A stretch of 64,000 nt of DNA, from NCBI RefSeq assembly GCF_021432085.1, contig NZ_CP090366.1, positions 1,178,001-1,242,000 on the forward strand. The letters are read 5' to 3'. A program made the position numbers and the translations under genes. How positions within the stretch are numbered: position 1 is the first letter of the stretch; the number at the start of each line of letters is the position of its first letter. The DNA comes from Stutzerimonas kunmingensis. GTDB lineage: Bacteria > Pseudomonadota > Gammaproteobacteria > Pseudomonadales > Pseudomonadaceae. Under the pieces are notes generated by a model, which was not told the DNA's origin, made no database searches, and worked only from the letters and a program-made list of their open reading frames with translations. Below, in pieces: positions 48,827-56,661 of this stretch.

Positions 48827-49237
48827 TCAGTTGCCGCGGTAGGTGGAGAAGCCGTAGGGGCTCAGCAGCAGCGGGATGTGGTAGTGCTCGACGCTGCCAT
48901 CGGCTTCGAAGATCACTGGAACTTCGGGGAAAAAGGTGCTGGCCTTCTGCGCGGCGAACCAGTCGCCGGTCTTGAAGGTGACGCGGTAGGTGCCTTTTTC
49001 CAGCGCCTTGCCTTCGGGATACAGCGCGGTGATGCGGCCTTGGGCATTGGTCTCGCCGCTGTTGAGTGATTTCCAGGCATCACCCTGACGTTGTTCGAGG
49101 GTGACGCGCACGTCCGGTGACGGCAGGCCGTTCTCCAGATTCAGCACATGCACGCTGAGCGGGTTGCCGGCGGCCAGGGTGAGACCGGACAGGCCGCTGA
49201 GCATCAAGCCGGCGGCGATTGAACGTAGTGCTTTCAT
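48827..49237 (-). CDS. hiuH: 5-hydroxyisourate hydrolase, secreted
   Basis: Transthyretin-like enzyme of 136 residues that opens 5-hydroxyisourate (HIU) to OHCU. A signal peptide (MKALRSIAAGLMLSGLSGLTLAAG) puts it in the periplasm. The catalytic pattern is seen in LSVHVLNLENGLPSPDVRV (His in the first strand), in the arginine of GRITAL, and in VEHYHIPLLLSPYGFSTYRGN. The hallmark C-terminal tetrapeptide, normally YRGS, reads YRGN here. The gene starts 16 bases after the HbpS-like gene's stop, so they form one unit, divergent from a two-component system. Distance from uraD means the purine genes are split. Confidence 0.93.
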   Translation of the reverse strand: MKALRSIAAGLMLSGLSGLTLAAGNPLSVHVLNLENGLPSPDVRVTLEQRQGDAWKSLNSGETNAQGRITALYPEGKALEKGTYRVTFKTGDWFAAQKASTFFPEVPVIFEADGSVEHYHIPLLLSPYGFSTYRGN

Positions 49238-49253
49238 GGGGTTTTCCTTTTCT

Positions 49254-49757
49254 TCAGTGGGAAGAGGGCAGCAGTTTTTCGATGGCGGCCATGGCGCAGG
49301 CCTCGTCGTTCTTGGCACCGCCGGCACCGGCCACGCCGATGGCACCAATCACCTCGTCGCCGACCTTCAGCGGCACGCCACCGCCGAGCAGCAACAGCTC
49401 ATCCAGCGTGTTGAGGTTGGCGGCGTCCGGCGTAGCGGCGGCGCGCTCGGCGAACAGACGGGTCGGGGTCCTGCTCGACAGCGCGGTGTAGGCCTTGCGC
49501 TGGGCGGCGAGAGTGTTGTGCGGGCCGACGTTGTCGTCGCGGCGCAGAGCCACGAGGTTGCCGCCGCGATCCACCACCGCGACCACCGCCGTGCGGTTTT
49601 CCGCGTGGCACTGATCCAGCGTGGCCTGGATCAGGCCGTCGGCCAGGGCCAGCGAGACGTTCTGCTGGGTGATCGGTGCTGGCGTGGCGGCGTTGGCGCT
49701 TAGGGCCGGGGTAAGTAATGCCAGCGTCAGCAATGACAGTGTGGCTGCGATACGCAT
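49254..49757 (-). CDS. Secreted HbpS/GlcG-like heme-binding family protein
   Basis: Protein of 167 residues of the DUF336 family. A signal peptide (MRIAATLSLLTLALLTPALSANA) is followed by the family core: AVVAVVDRGGNLVALRRDDN, AQRKAYTALSSRTPT and the glycine-rich GGVPLKVGDEVIGAIGVAGAGGAKNDEACAMA end. Relatives include GlcG and Streptomyces HbpS, an extracellular heme-binding partner of a redox-sensing two-component system. The gene is first in the unit with hiuH and is divergent from the hprRS-like genes. AAGGAAA precedes the ATG. Confidence 0.88.
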   Translation of the reverse strand: MRIAATLSLLTLALLTPALSANAATPAPITQQNVSLALADGLIQATLDQCHAENRTAVVAVVDRGGNLVALRRDDNVGPHNTLAAQRKAYTALSSRTPTRLFAERAAATPDAANLNTLDELLLLGGGVPLKVGDEVIGAIGVAGAGGAKNDEACAMAAIEKLLPSSH

Positions 49758-49829
49758 ATCGGTTTCCTTGGGTGGCTGAGCTTCGGGGCGCATGGTGCCG
49801 ATGCCTGCCCGTCAGAACCGTTGCCTGCG

Positions 49830-49847
49830 CATTACGCTTTTGTAATG
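49830..49847. promoter_or_regulatory. HprR/CusR-type operator
   Basis: CATTACGCTTTTGTAATG has perfect six-base arms CATTAC and GTAATG with a six-base spacer, matching the E. coli HprR/CusR box form CATTACAAAATTGTAATG in all arm positions. It lies in the 142-base divergent space between the HbpS-like/hiuH unit and the two-component genes, 53 bases before the regulator start, so it could control both. Confidence 0.8.
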
Positions 49848-49899
49848 GCTCGCAGTGCGGCGACTCCCATAACCTATGCGCCATCAGCGAGGTGATCCG

Positions 49900-50574
49900 A
49901 TGCGAATTCTGGTGGTGGAGGACGAGGCCAAGACGGCCGACTACCTCAAGCGTGGGTTGGAGGAGTCCGGCTACCGCGTCGAGGTCGCGCGCAATGGCGT
50001 CGACGGCAAATACCTGATCGAGGAGGAGACCTTCGACCTGGTGATCCTCGACGTCATGCTGCCGGGGCTCGATGGCTGGCAGCTGGTGCAGGTGGTGCGC
50101 AAACGCTCTGCGCATACGCCGGTGCTGTTCCTGACGGCGCGCGATGCGGTGGAGGACCGTGTGCGCGGGCTGGAGCTGGGCGCTGACGACTATCTGGTCA
50201 AGCCGTTCTCCTACGCGGAGCTGCTGGCGCGGGTACGCACCCTGCTGCGCCGCGGCCCGCCGCGTGAGGTCGAACGTTTCCACGTCGCCGATCTGGAGCT
50301 GGACCTGCTGCGCCGCCGCGTCACCCGCCAGGGCGAGCGCATCAACCTGACCAACAAGGAGTTCGCCTTGCTACACCTGTTGCTCAGTCGCCAGGGCGAG
50401 GTGCTGTCCCGCGCGCAGATCGCCTCGCAGGTCTGGCAGATGAATTTCGACAGCGACACCAACGTGGTCGACGTCGCGATCCGCCGCCTGCGCGCAAAGG
50501 TCGACGATCCCTATCCGCTCAAGCTCATCCACACCGTGCGCGGTATGGGTTACGTGCTGGAGACAGCATCGTGA
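49900..50574 (+). CDS. hprR: OmpR-type response regulator, HprR/CusR-like
   Basis: Response regulator of 224 residues. The receiver domain has [20 protein letters not shown], the phosphorylated aspartate in [15 protein letters not shown] and the [13 protein letters not shown] end. The winged-helix domain ends in [26 protein letters not shown]. The sequence is of the CusR/CopR/HprR group of copper- or oxidant-responding regulators. Divergence from hiuH is the arrangement of E. coli hprR (yedW), and a matching operator lies in between, so HprR is the best call. It overlaps the kinase gene by four bases. Confidence 0.85.
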   Translation: MRILVVEDEAKTADYLKRGLEESGYRVEVARNGVDGKYLIEEETFDLVILDVMLPGLDGWQLVQVVRKRSAHTPVLFLTARDAVEDRVRGLELGADDYLVKPFSYAELLARVRTLLRRGPPREVERFHVADLELDLLRRRVTRQGERINLTNKEFALLHLLLSRQGEVLSRAQIASQVWQMNFDSDTNVVDVAIRRLRAKVDDPYPLKLIHTVRGMGYVLETAS

Positions 50575-51932
50575 GGCTGTTGCCGCGCTCGCTCAGCCTG
50601 CGCCTGGCCATCGCTTTCGCCCTGGTGGCGGTGGTGCTGCTCGGTGCCATCGGCCTCTATCTGTACCGCTCGCTGGACCGGGAAATCAGTTGGCGTGACG
50701 ATCAGGCGCTGCTCGGCCGGCTGGAGCGCATGCAGGCCTTGCTCGAGGACAGCACCAGCGTTGAGGCGCTTCGGCAACGTCCGCAGCTTTACGAAAACAT
50801 GCTGGGTAATCGCGACAGCCTGCTCTGGTTGCTCGACGCTCAGGGACGCGCGCTGATCGAGATCAACCCGGCGCGGCTGGCGATACCACCACTGCCGGCC
50901 GGCGATGCTGCGGAGCTGACCGATACTGACGGAGCGCGTCTGGCCTGGCGGCGCCTGCCGGGCGAGGCGGGCCTGACCCTGGTGGCCGGGCGCATGCTCG
51001 TCGAGCGCGAACAGATGCTCGCCGCCTACCGTGTGAAGCTGTGGTGGGCGCTGAGCCTCGGTGCGCTGCTGGCGTCAGTGCTCGGTTGGCTGATCAGCCG
51101 GCGCGCGCTACGTCCCGTACGGCATCTCACGCGCCAGGCGCTGGCGATCGATGTGCAGCATCTGCACTTGCGCCTGGACGAATCGGCGATGCCGAGCGAA
51201 CTGGAACCGCTGCGTGCCGCGCTGAACCAGATGCTCAACCGGTTGGAACAGGGTTTCGCGCGGCTGTCGCGCTTCAGCGAGGACCTGGCCCACGAAATGC
51301 GCACGCCGCTCGGCAATCTCATGGGCCAGACCCAGCAGCTGTTGCACAAGGATCGCGATGCCGAGGCCTATCACGCGCTGCTGGTGTCCAATCAGGAGGA
51401 GTATGAACGCCTGGCGCGGATGATCGACAGCATGTTGTTTCTCGCCCGTGCCGAGCAGCCGGCTGCGGCCATCGAGCGGCAGCGCTTTGCATTGCCGGCA
51501 CTGGTCGAGCAGCTGTGCGACTACTTCGAAGGCGTCGCCGAAGAGCGCGGCATTCAGCTGCTCGATGAAACCGAGGGTGAGCTTTTCGGTGACCCTGAGA
51601 TGATCCGCCGGGCGCTGGCGAACCTGCTGGCCAATGCGCTGCGCTACGGCGCCAGTGACAGCCCGGTGCGTATCGTCAGTGGTGGCTCAGGAGTAGGTTG
51701 GCGGTCGGTCAGCGTGATCAATCTGGGACCTCCGATCCCGCCCGAGCATCTGCCGCGGCTGTTCGATCGCTTCTACCGCTGCGACCCATCGCGCGCCGAG
51801 CCGGGCGATACCGGCGGCCTGGGGTTGGCCATCGTGCGCTCGATCATGCAGCTGCATGGCGGCGAGGTGAGTGTTCGCAGCGACGCCGGGGTGACCGAAT
51901 TCACCCTGCGTTTTGCCGAAACGCCGGCCTGA
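50571..51932 (+). CDS. hprS: Sensor histidine kinase, HprS/CusS-like
   Basis: Membrane kinase of 453 residues, GTG start overlapping the regulator stop (GTGA). Two membrane helices (residues about 10-30 and 152-172) frame a periplasmic sensor of about 120 residues. HAMP, the phospho-histidine box ([19 protein letters not shown]), the N box ([11 protein letters not shown]) and the G box ([15 protein letters not shown]) follow. The layout is that of CusS/HprS heavy-metal or peroxide sensors. The periplasmic part shows no methionine-rich copper site, which leans towards the peroxide-sensing HprS, although that is inference. Confidence 0.85.
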   Translation: MRLLPRSLSLRLAIAFALVAVVLLGAIGLYLYRSLDREISWRDDQALLGRLERMQALLEDSTSVEALRQRPQLYENMLGNRDSLLWLLDAQGRALIEINPARLAIPPLPAGDAAELTDTDGARLAWRRLPGEAGLTLVAGRMLVEREQMLAAYRVKLWWALSLGALLASVLGWLISRRALRPVRHLTRQALAIDVQHLHLRLDESAMPSELEPLRAALNQMLNRLEQGFARLSRFSEDLAHEMRTPLGNLMGQTQQLLHKDRDAEAYHALLVSNQEEYERLARMIDSMLFLARAEQPAAAIERQRFALPALVEQLCDYFEGVAEERGIQLLDETEGELFGDPEMIRRALANLLANALRYGASDSPVRIVSGGSGVGWRSVSVINLGPPIPPEHLPRLFDRFYRCDPSRAEPGDTGGLGLAIVRSIMQLHGGEVSVRSDAGVTEFTLRFAETPA

Positions 51933-52015
51933 TTCCGATCGTTGGCACCGGATCGGGAAGCCTCACTGCGCTGTCACAGCTAAGGTGGATATAACCGCCT
52001 GTGAGAGACGCGCTT

Positions 52016-52861
52016 GTGGATAGTCTGAAAATCGCTACCTACAACATCAATGGCATCCGTGCACGTCGGGCCAATCTGCTCGAATGGCTGACGCGCGAGC
52101 AGCCTGACGTGGTCTGCCTGCAGGAACTCAAGGCGCAGGATGCCGATTTCCCCATCGACGACATCCGTGCGGCCGGCTACGGCGCGATCTGGCACGGGCA
52201 GAAGTCCTGGAACGGGGTGGCGATTCTGGCCCGCGATTGCGAGCCGCTGGAGATCCGCCGCGGGCTGCCGGGCGATCCGGGTGACAGCAACAGCCGCTAT
52301 CTGGAAGCGGCGGTGCAGGGTGTGATCGTCGCCTGCCTCTACCTGCCCAACGGCAACCCGCAGCCGGGGCCGAAGTTCGATTACAAGCTGAGCTGGTTCG
52401 AGCGCTTCATCGAGCATGCCGCCGGTCTGCTCGCCAGCGGCCATCCGGTGGTGCTGGCCGGCGACTACAACGTGGTGCCCACCGACGAAGATATCTACAA
52501 CCCGCGCTCCTGGAAGAAGGACGCGCTGCTGCAGCCGGAAAGCCGTGAATGTTTCGAGCGCCTGCTGGCGCAGGGCTGGACCGACGCGTTGCGCGCCAGG
52601 TACCCCGACGAGCGCATCTACACCTTCTGGGACTACTTTCGCCAGCACTGGCAGAAGAACTCCGGGCTGCGCATCGACCATCTGCTGCTTAGCCCGGACC
52701 TTGCGCCGCGGCTGCAGGATGCCGGCGTCGATCGCTGGGTACGCGACCAGCAACATGCCAGTGACCATGCGCCTACCTGGATAACCCTGAAAGGTGACGC
52801 GAGCGCGGCGGCCGAGCCGGCGAAGTCGAGCAAGCGTGGCAAGACGGGGGCGAGCAGCTAG
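52016..52861 (+). CDS. xthA: Exodeoxyribonuclease III
   Basis: Metal-dependent AP endonuclease and 3'-5' exonuclease of about 281 residues, for base excision repair after oxidative damage. Motifs in order are LKIATYNINGIRAR, VVCLQELKAQD (metal glutamate), VVLAGDYNVVP, and the C-terminal SDHAPTWITL with the catalytic histidine. The start is GTG; 52016 gives the standard short N-terminus, and a GTG at 52001 would add five residues. A basic tail (KSSKRGKTGASS) extends beyond the usual end. Its place after a peroxide-type two-component system is suggestive. Confidence 0.94.
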   Translation: MDSLKIATYNINGIRARRANLLEWLTREQPDVVCLQELKAQDADFPIDDIRAAGYGAIWHGQKSWNGVAILARDCEPLEIRRGLPGDPGDSNSRYLEAAVQGVIVACLYLPNGNPQPGPKFDYKLSWFERFIEHAAGLLASGHPVVLAGDYNVVPTDEDIYNPRSWKKDALLQPESRECFERLLAQGWTDALRARYPDERIYTFWDYFRQHWQKNSGLRIDHLLLSPDLAPRLQDAGVDRWVRDQQHASDHAPTWITLKGDASAAAEPAKSSKRGKTGASS

Positions 52862-53079
52862 AGGCAGGCGGTGAGAGGCGGGGTTCGAACGATGCGGCAA
52901 CGTGCGACGCGGCCGGTTCTACAAGGCCTTGTGCCAATCGTCGCTGAGGCATCGGCAGATCGACGGGCGCGACTAGTATCCGGGCAACTGGTCGGCAAAC
53001 GACATCGCGGGCTCCAGAGGCTCGCTGTCGACGGTATTCATACGGCAGCAATGGCAGCCAGCAAACGGGGAGGGACTCC

Positions 53080-54348
53080 ATGTCTGATGACATACAGCAG
53101 GATCAGGTCGATCAATTCGGGATGGCCGATGATCCGCTCTCCATTCTGCGTCGCCTGGAGAGCGCCAACCTTTCATTGAGCGAGATGCTCGTCGAAACCC
53201 TGCATGCCGTGCGCACGCATCTGGGGATGGATGTCGCGTTTATCAGCGAGTTTCGCGGCGGCAGCCGGATTTTTCGCTACCTGGACGGAAATTTCGTACC
53301 CCTGCAGCTCGAGGTCGGGGCGTGCGATCCTCTGGACGACAGTTACTGTCAACGCGTGCTCGACGGGCGCTTGCCCGAGCTGATTCAGGACGCGGCGACT
53401 CTACCGGAGGCGTTGGCCATGCCGGTGACCAAAGCCTTGCCGGTCGGCGCGCACCTCAGCGTTCCGCTGCGCTTCAGCGATGGCCGGCTCTACGGCACCT
53501 TTTGTTGCTTCAGCACCACGCCGGACAACAGCCTCAACGAGCGAGATCTGAATACGCTGCGGCTGTTCGCCGACTTCGCCGGCAGATTGCTGGAACGCCA
53601 TGCGCTCAATGAGATCCGCTATGCCGAGACGCTCACGCGCATTCGCTCGGTGCTCGAGCAACGCGCGTATTCGGTGGTGTACCAACCCATTGTGCATCTG
53701 GTGGAAAACCGCATCGTTGGCCACGAGGCGCTGGCTCGATTCAGCGCGCAGCCGCAGCGAACCCCGGACAAGTGGTTCGCCGAGGCCGGGCTGGTCGGCT
53801 TGCAGCAGGAGCTGGAGGTCGCCCTGATCGAGGCGGCCCTGCACGACTTCGATCAGCTGCCGGCAGACAGCTACCTGTCGCTCAATGTTTCGCCGGAAAC
53901 CATCCTCGTCGGCGCGCTTGACACGGTGCTCGCCGATCAACCGCTGGCGCGGCTGATGCTCGAGGTGACCGAACACGCATCGGTACAGGACTACTCGCAG
54001 CTGGCCGAGGCACTCGAACCACTGCGCAGCAAGGGGCTACGGCTGGCGGTTGACGATGCCGGCGCCGGTTACGCGAGTTTCCGCCATATCCTCAAACTCA
54101 AGCCGGATGTGATCAAGCTCGACAGCAGCCTGATCCGCAATGTCGACAGCGACACCGGCTGCCGCGCGCTGGCCGCCGCGTTGATCCGCTTCGCCGAGGA
54201 AACCGGCTGCAAGGTCGTCGCCGAAGGGGTTGAGACCCAGGAGGAACTGGCCATGTTGCGGCGGCTTGAAGTGAACAAGGCGCAGGGCTACCTGATCGGT
54301 CGCCCGATGCCATTGCATCACGGGCTCGCCATGAGCCGACAGGCATAG
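53080..54348 (+). CDS. GAF-EAL c-di-GMP phosphodiesterase
   Basis: Cytosolic protein of 422 residues. A GAF sensor domain (residues about 30-175, with LHAVRTHLGMDVAFISEF and CDPLDDSYCQRVL) is followed by an EAL domain. The EAL signature HEALARF, the E in LEVTEHASV, the K in KPDVIKLDSSLI and EGVET are present, but the DDFGTG loop reads VDDAGAGYASF, with the two key aspartates kept. So it is probably active. GAF ligand unknown. A GGGAGG site precedes the ATG. Confidence 0.9.
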   Translation: MSDDIQQDQVDQFGMADDPLSILRRLESANLSLSEMLVETLHAVRTHLGMDVAFISEFRGGSRIFRYLDGNFVPLQLEVGACDPLDDSYCQRVLDGRLPELIQDAATLPEALAMPVTKALPVGAHLSVPLRFSDGRLYGTFCCFSTTPDNSLNERDLNTLRLFADFAGRLLERHALNEIRYAETLTRIRSVLEQRAYSVVYQPIVHLVENRIVGHEALARFSAQPQRTPDKWFAEAGLVGLQQELEVALIEAALHDFDQLPADSYLSLNVSPETILVGALDTVLADQPLARLMLEVTEHASVQDYSQLAEALEPLRSKGLRLAVDDAGAGYASFRHILKLKPDVIKLDSSLIRNVDSDTGCRALAAALIRFAEETGCKVVAEGVETQEELAMLRRLEVNKAQGYLIGRPMPLHHGLAMSRQA

Positions 54349-54486
54349 CCGGCGTTGCCGGGGGATGAGCCAGGAGGGTGCCTTCGGGCGGTTTCGATGA
54401 ACCTTTGTGGTGCGTGGGCAGTCGACTTTATAACGCGGGCGGCAGCGATGTGGCCCTTTCCGAGTCGACTTGTCAGGAGGTACAAG

Positions 54487-54939
54487 ATGGATACGAAAGA
54501 CACGATTTCAGTGCTCAACGACCTGATTGAAACCAGCAAGGATGGCGAAAAGGGCTTCCTCGAATGCGCCGAAGACCTGCGCGATCCGCAGCTCAAGAGC
54601 ACCATGAATCAGCGTTCGCGCGACTGCGCTACTGCCGCCGCCGAGCTGCAGCAACTGGTGCGCTCCATGGGCGGCGATCCGGAGACCAGCACCAGTGTGG
54701 CTGCCGACATGCACCGTCGCTGGGTCGACCTCAAGTCGATGATCACCGGCAAGGACGACGAGGCCATTCTCAACGAGTGTGAGCGTGGTGAGGATGTCGC
54801 GGTTAAGAGCTACCGCAAGGCGCTGGAAAAAGACCTGCCAGCCGAAGTGCGGATCGTGGTCGAACGTCAGTACCAGGGCGTACAACGCAACCATGATCAG
54901 GTGAAGGCTTTACGCGACGCGGCTCGCGCCCGGAGCTGA
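54487..54939 (+). CDS. PA2169-type four-helix (DUF2383) protein
   Basis: Soluble all-helical protein of 150 residues. It begins MDTKDTISVLNDLIETSKDGEKGF and has the ferritin-like four-helix pattern with QRSRDCATAAAELQQLVRSMGG and NECERGEDVAVKSYRKALE. This is the DUF2383 family, common in pseudomonads and thought to be stress related; no metal site is proven. AGGAGG precedes the ATG. A terminator follows. Confidence 0.88.
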   Translation: MDTKDTISVLNDLIETSKDGEKGFLECAEDLRDPQLKSTMNQRSRDCATAAAELQQLVRSMGGDPETSTSVAADMHRRWVDLKSMITGKDDEAILNECERGEDVAVKSYRKALEKDLPAEVRIVVERQYQGVQRNHDQVKALRDAARARS

Positions 54940-54967
54940 TGCTTCGCGAGCCGGTCAGGGTTTGAAG

Positions 54968-54995
54968 AACGCCAGCGCATGCTGGCGTTTTTCGT
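54968..54995. terminator. Intrinsic terminator
   Basis: AACGCCAGC - GCAT - GCTGGCGTT, a nine-base-pair stem, followed by TTTTCGTTT on the plus strand. It lies between the converging DUF2383 gene and the TetR gene. Confidence 0.88.
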
Positions 54996-55004
54996 TTCCG
55001 CCGG

Positions 55005-55628
55005 TCAGTCAACCTGAGCCGGCTCGGCGATTTCGCAACCCTTGAGTACCAGGCGAATGATGGTGTCGGCCGCCGCATCGTAGTCGGCGTCGTCTAGGCG
55101 GTTCTTGCCGGTGACGGTGCTGATCTGCCAGTCGAAATCGGCGTAGGTCTGGGTCGCCGCCCAGATGCTGAACAGCAGGTGATTGGCATCGACCTTCGCC
55201 ATCAGGCCGTCGTCGATCCAGCGCTGGATGCAGGCGATGTTGTGTGCCGCCTGGGCGTTGAGTTGTGCAGTGCGTTCCGGTGACAGGTGCGGAGCGCCGT
55301 GCATGATCTCGTTGGCGAACACCTTCGAGGCGCAGGCGTGGTCGCGGGAAATCCTGATCTTGGTGCGGATATAGGCGCGCAGGACCTCGGCCGGGTGGCC
55401 TGGCTGGTTGAACGGTGCCGAGGCTTCGAGCAAGGGTTCGACGATGCTCTCCAGCACCTCGCGGTAGAGGTTTTCCTTGGACTTGAAGTAGTAGTAGACG
55501 TTGGGCTTGGGCAGCCCGGCGCGGGCGGCGATGTCACTGGTCTTGGTCGCGGCGAAGCCCTTTTCGGCGAATTCTTCGCTGGCGGCGTTGAGGATCAGCT
55601 CTTTGTTGCGCTCACGGATACTGGACAT
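55005..55628 (-). CDS. TetR-family regulator, RutR-like
   Basis: Repressor of 207 residues. The helix-turn-helix is in AASEEFAEKGFAATKTSDIAARAG, followed by KPNVYYYFKSKENLYREVL. The C-terminal domain resembles RutR of E. coli: RTKIRISRDHACASKVFANEIMHGAP split, and IWAATQTYADFDWQI. RutR senses uracil and thymine and controls purine and pyrimidine genes. Being just downstream of the nucleoside channel and xanthine permease genes, it probably responds to a nucleobase. Start at 55628. Confidence 0.88.
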   Translation of the reverse strand: MSSIRERNKELILNAASEEFAEKGFAATKTSDIAARAGLPKPNVYYYFKSKENLYREVLESIVEPLLEASAPFNQPGHPAEVLRAYIRTKIRISRDHACASKVFANEIMHGAPHLSPERTAQLNAQAAHNIACIQRWIDDGLMAKVDANHLLFSIWAATQTYADFDWQISTVTGKNRLDDADYDAAADTIIRLVLKGCEIAEPAQVD

Positions 55629-55720
55629 GGGGGCCTTTCGCTGGCTGCCGGCGATACGAACAAGCGCCCGCATGCTAGCACCCTGTCCGCGAGCCCCTCA
55701 ACCGAAGCGCCGGAGGAGAG

Positions 55721-55745
55721 GCGAAGGGGCCCGGAGCCCCTTCGC
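55721..55745. terminator. Stem-loop after the Tsx-like gene
   Basis: GCGAAGGGGC and GCCCCTTCGC form a perfect ten-base-pair stem with a five-base loop, nine bases after the stop of the Tsx-like gene. No T tract follows on the minus strand, so termination by it alone is uncertain. Confidence 0.5.
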
Positions 55746-55753
55746 GACAGCAC

Positions 55754-56566
55754 TCAGAAGTGCGCTTTGACGATAGCGCTGAAGGTGTTCTGGTCGGTTT
55801 TGCCAACGAAGTTTTCGCTGACGAAGCCGCCATTCTCGATGCCGTACTTGTCCGACCAGTAGTCGTACTCGATACCGACGTAGAGCTGCTTCTCGCCCCA
55901 GTTCATCGCCTTGCCTAGGTCGTACTTGATCTGCGGGTTGATGTGCAGGTTGGCGTGATATTCCTCACCGCGGGAGTTGCTGTCGTTGTCGACCACCCAG
56001 TCGATGAAGCCGTCGATGAGGATGTCGGAGTTGCCCACCGGCAGGGTGTAGCCCCACACCGGGGTGACCTGCCAGGTGCCGTCGCCTACGCGGTCACCGT
56101 CAGTGTCGCGGTGGTAGACGTTCACCGAGACATAGTCGAAGCCGGGCACGTCCAGATCGAAGCCCGGGCCGATCATGTAGGTTTCCACATCGCCTTCGCC
56201 GAACTCGTAGGTCATTGCGACCAGCACATCCTTGATCGGGCCGAAGCTCAGGTCGCGCTGGAAGATCTTGCCGAACGACAGGCGCGGTGAGAATTCGCCG
56301 TAGAAGGTGCTGTCGTCGTTGCCGTTGTCGTTACCCTTGCCGTTGAAGTGGATCGAGTCGAGAAACAGGAACGTGTCGCCATACTTCCAGCCGTTGACGT
56401 GCTCGAAGGTGACAGTCTGCTGGATCGGCGCATCGATCTTGTAATCCTTGCCGTACAGGTAGGTCAGGCTGTTGCTGTGCCAGTGGAGCAGGCCTTCGGC
56501 CATCGCCGGGGCGGTCAGCAGGCTGCCGGCGAGCGCGACGGCGAGGGGAGCGGTCTTCAGTTGCAT
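55754..56566 (-). CDS. Tsx-like nucleoside-specific outer-membrane channel
   Basis: Outer-membrane barrel of 270 residues. A signal peptide (MQLKTAPLAVALAGSLLTAPAMA) is followed by the Tsx-like start EGLLHWHSNSLTYLYGKDYKI and a series of amphipathic strands, ending in a terminal phenylalanine (SAIVKAHF). Tsx in enteric bacteria passes nucleosides; this protein belongs to the wider nucleoside-channel family. It lies between the XanP-like permease and the RutR-like regulator, so it probably admits purine bases or nucleosides through the outer membrane. AAGGAAA precedes the ATG at 56566. Confidence 0.9.
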   Translation of the reverse strand: MQLKTAPLAVALAGSLLTAPAMAEGLLHWHSNSLTYLYGKDYKIDAPIQQTVTFEHVNGWKYGDTFLFLDSIHFNGKGNDNGNDDSTFYGEFSPRLSFGKIFQRDLSFGPIKDVLVAMTYEFGEGDVETYMIGPGFDLDVPGFDYVSVNVYHRDTDGDRVGDGTWQVTPVWGYTLPVGNSDILIDGFIDWVVDNDSNSRGEEYHANLHINPQIKYDLGKAMNWGEKQLYVGIEYDYWSDKYGIENGGFVSENFVGKTDQNTFSAIVKAHF

Positions 56567-56661
56567 GTGGATTTCCTTGAAGTGGGTGACGGCTTTTTTT
56601 GGGCGCCATTGTCTTTCAAGACTGGCGTGGCGAGAAGCGCACGATGGCGTGATTCTGACCA

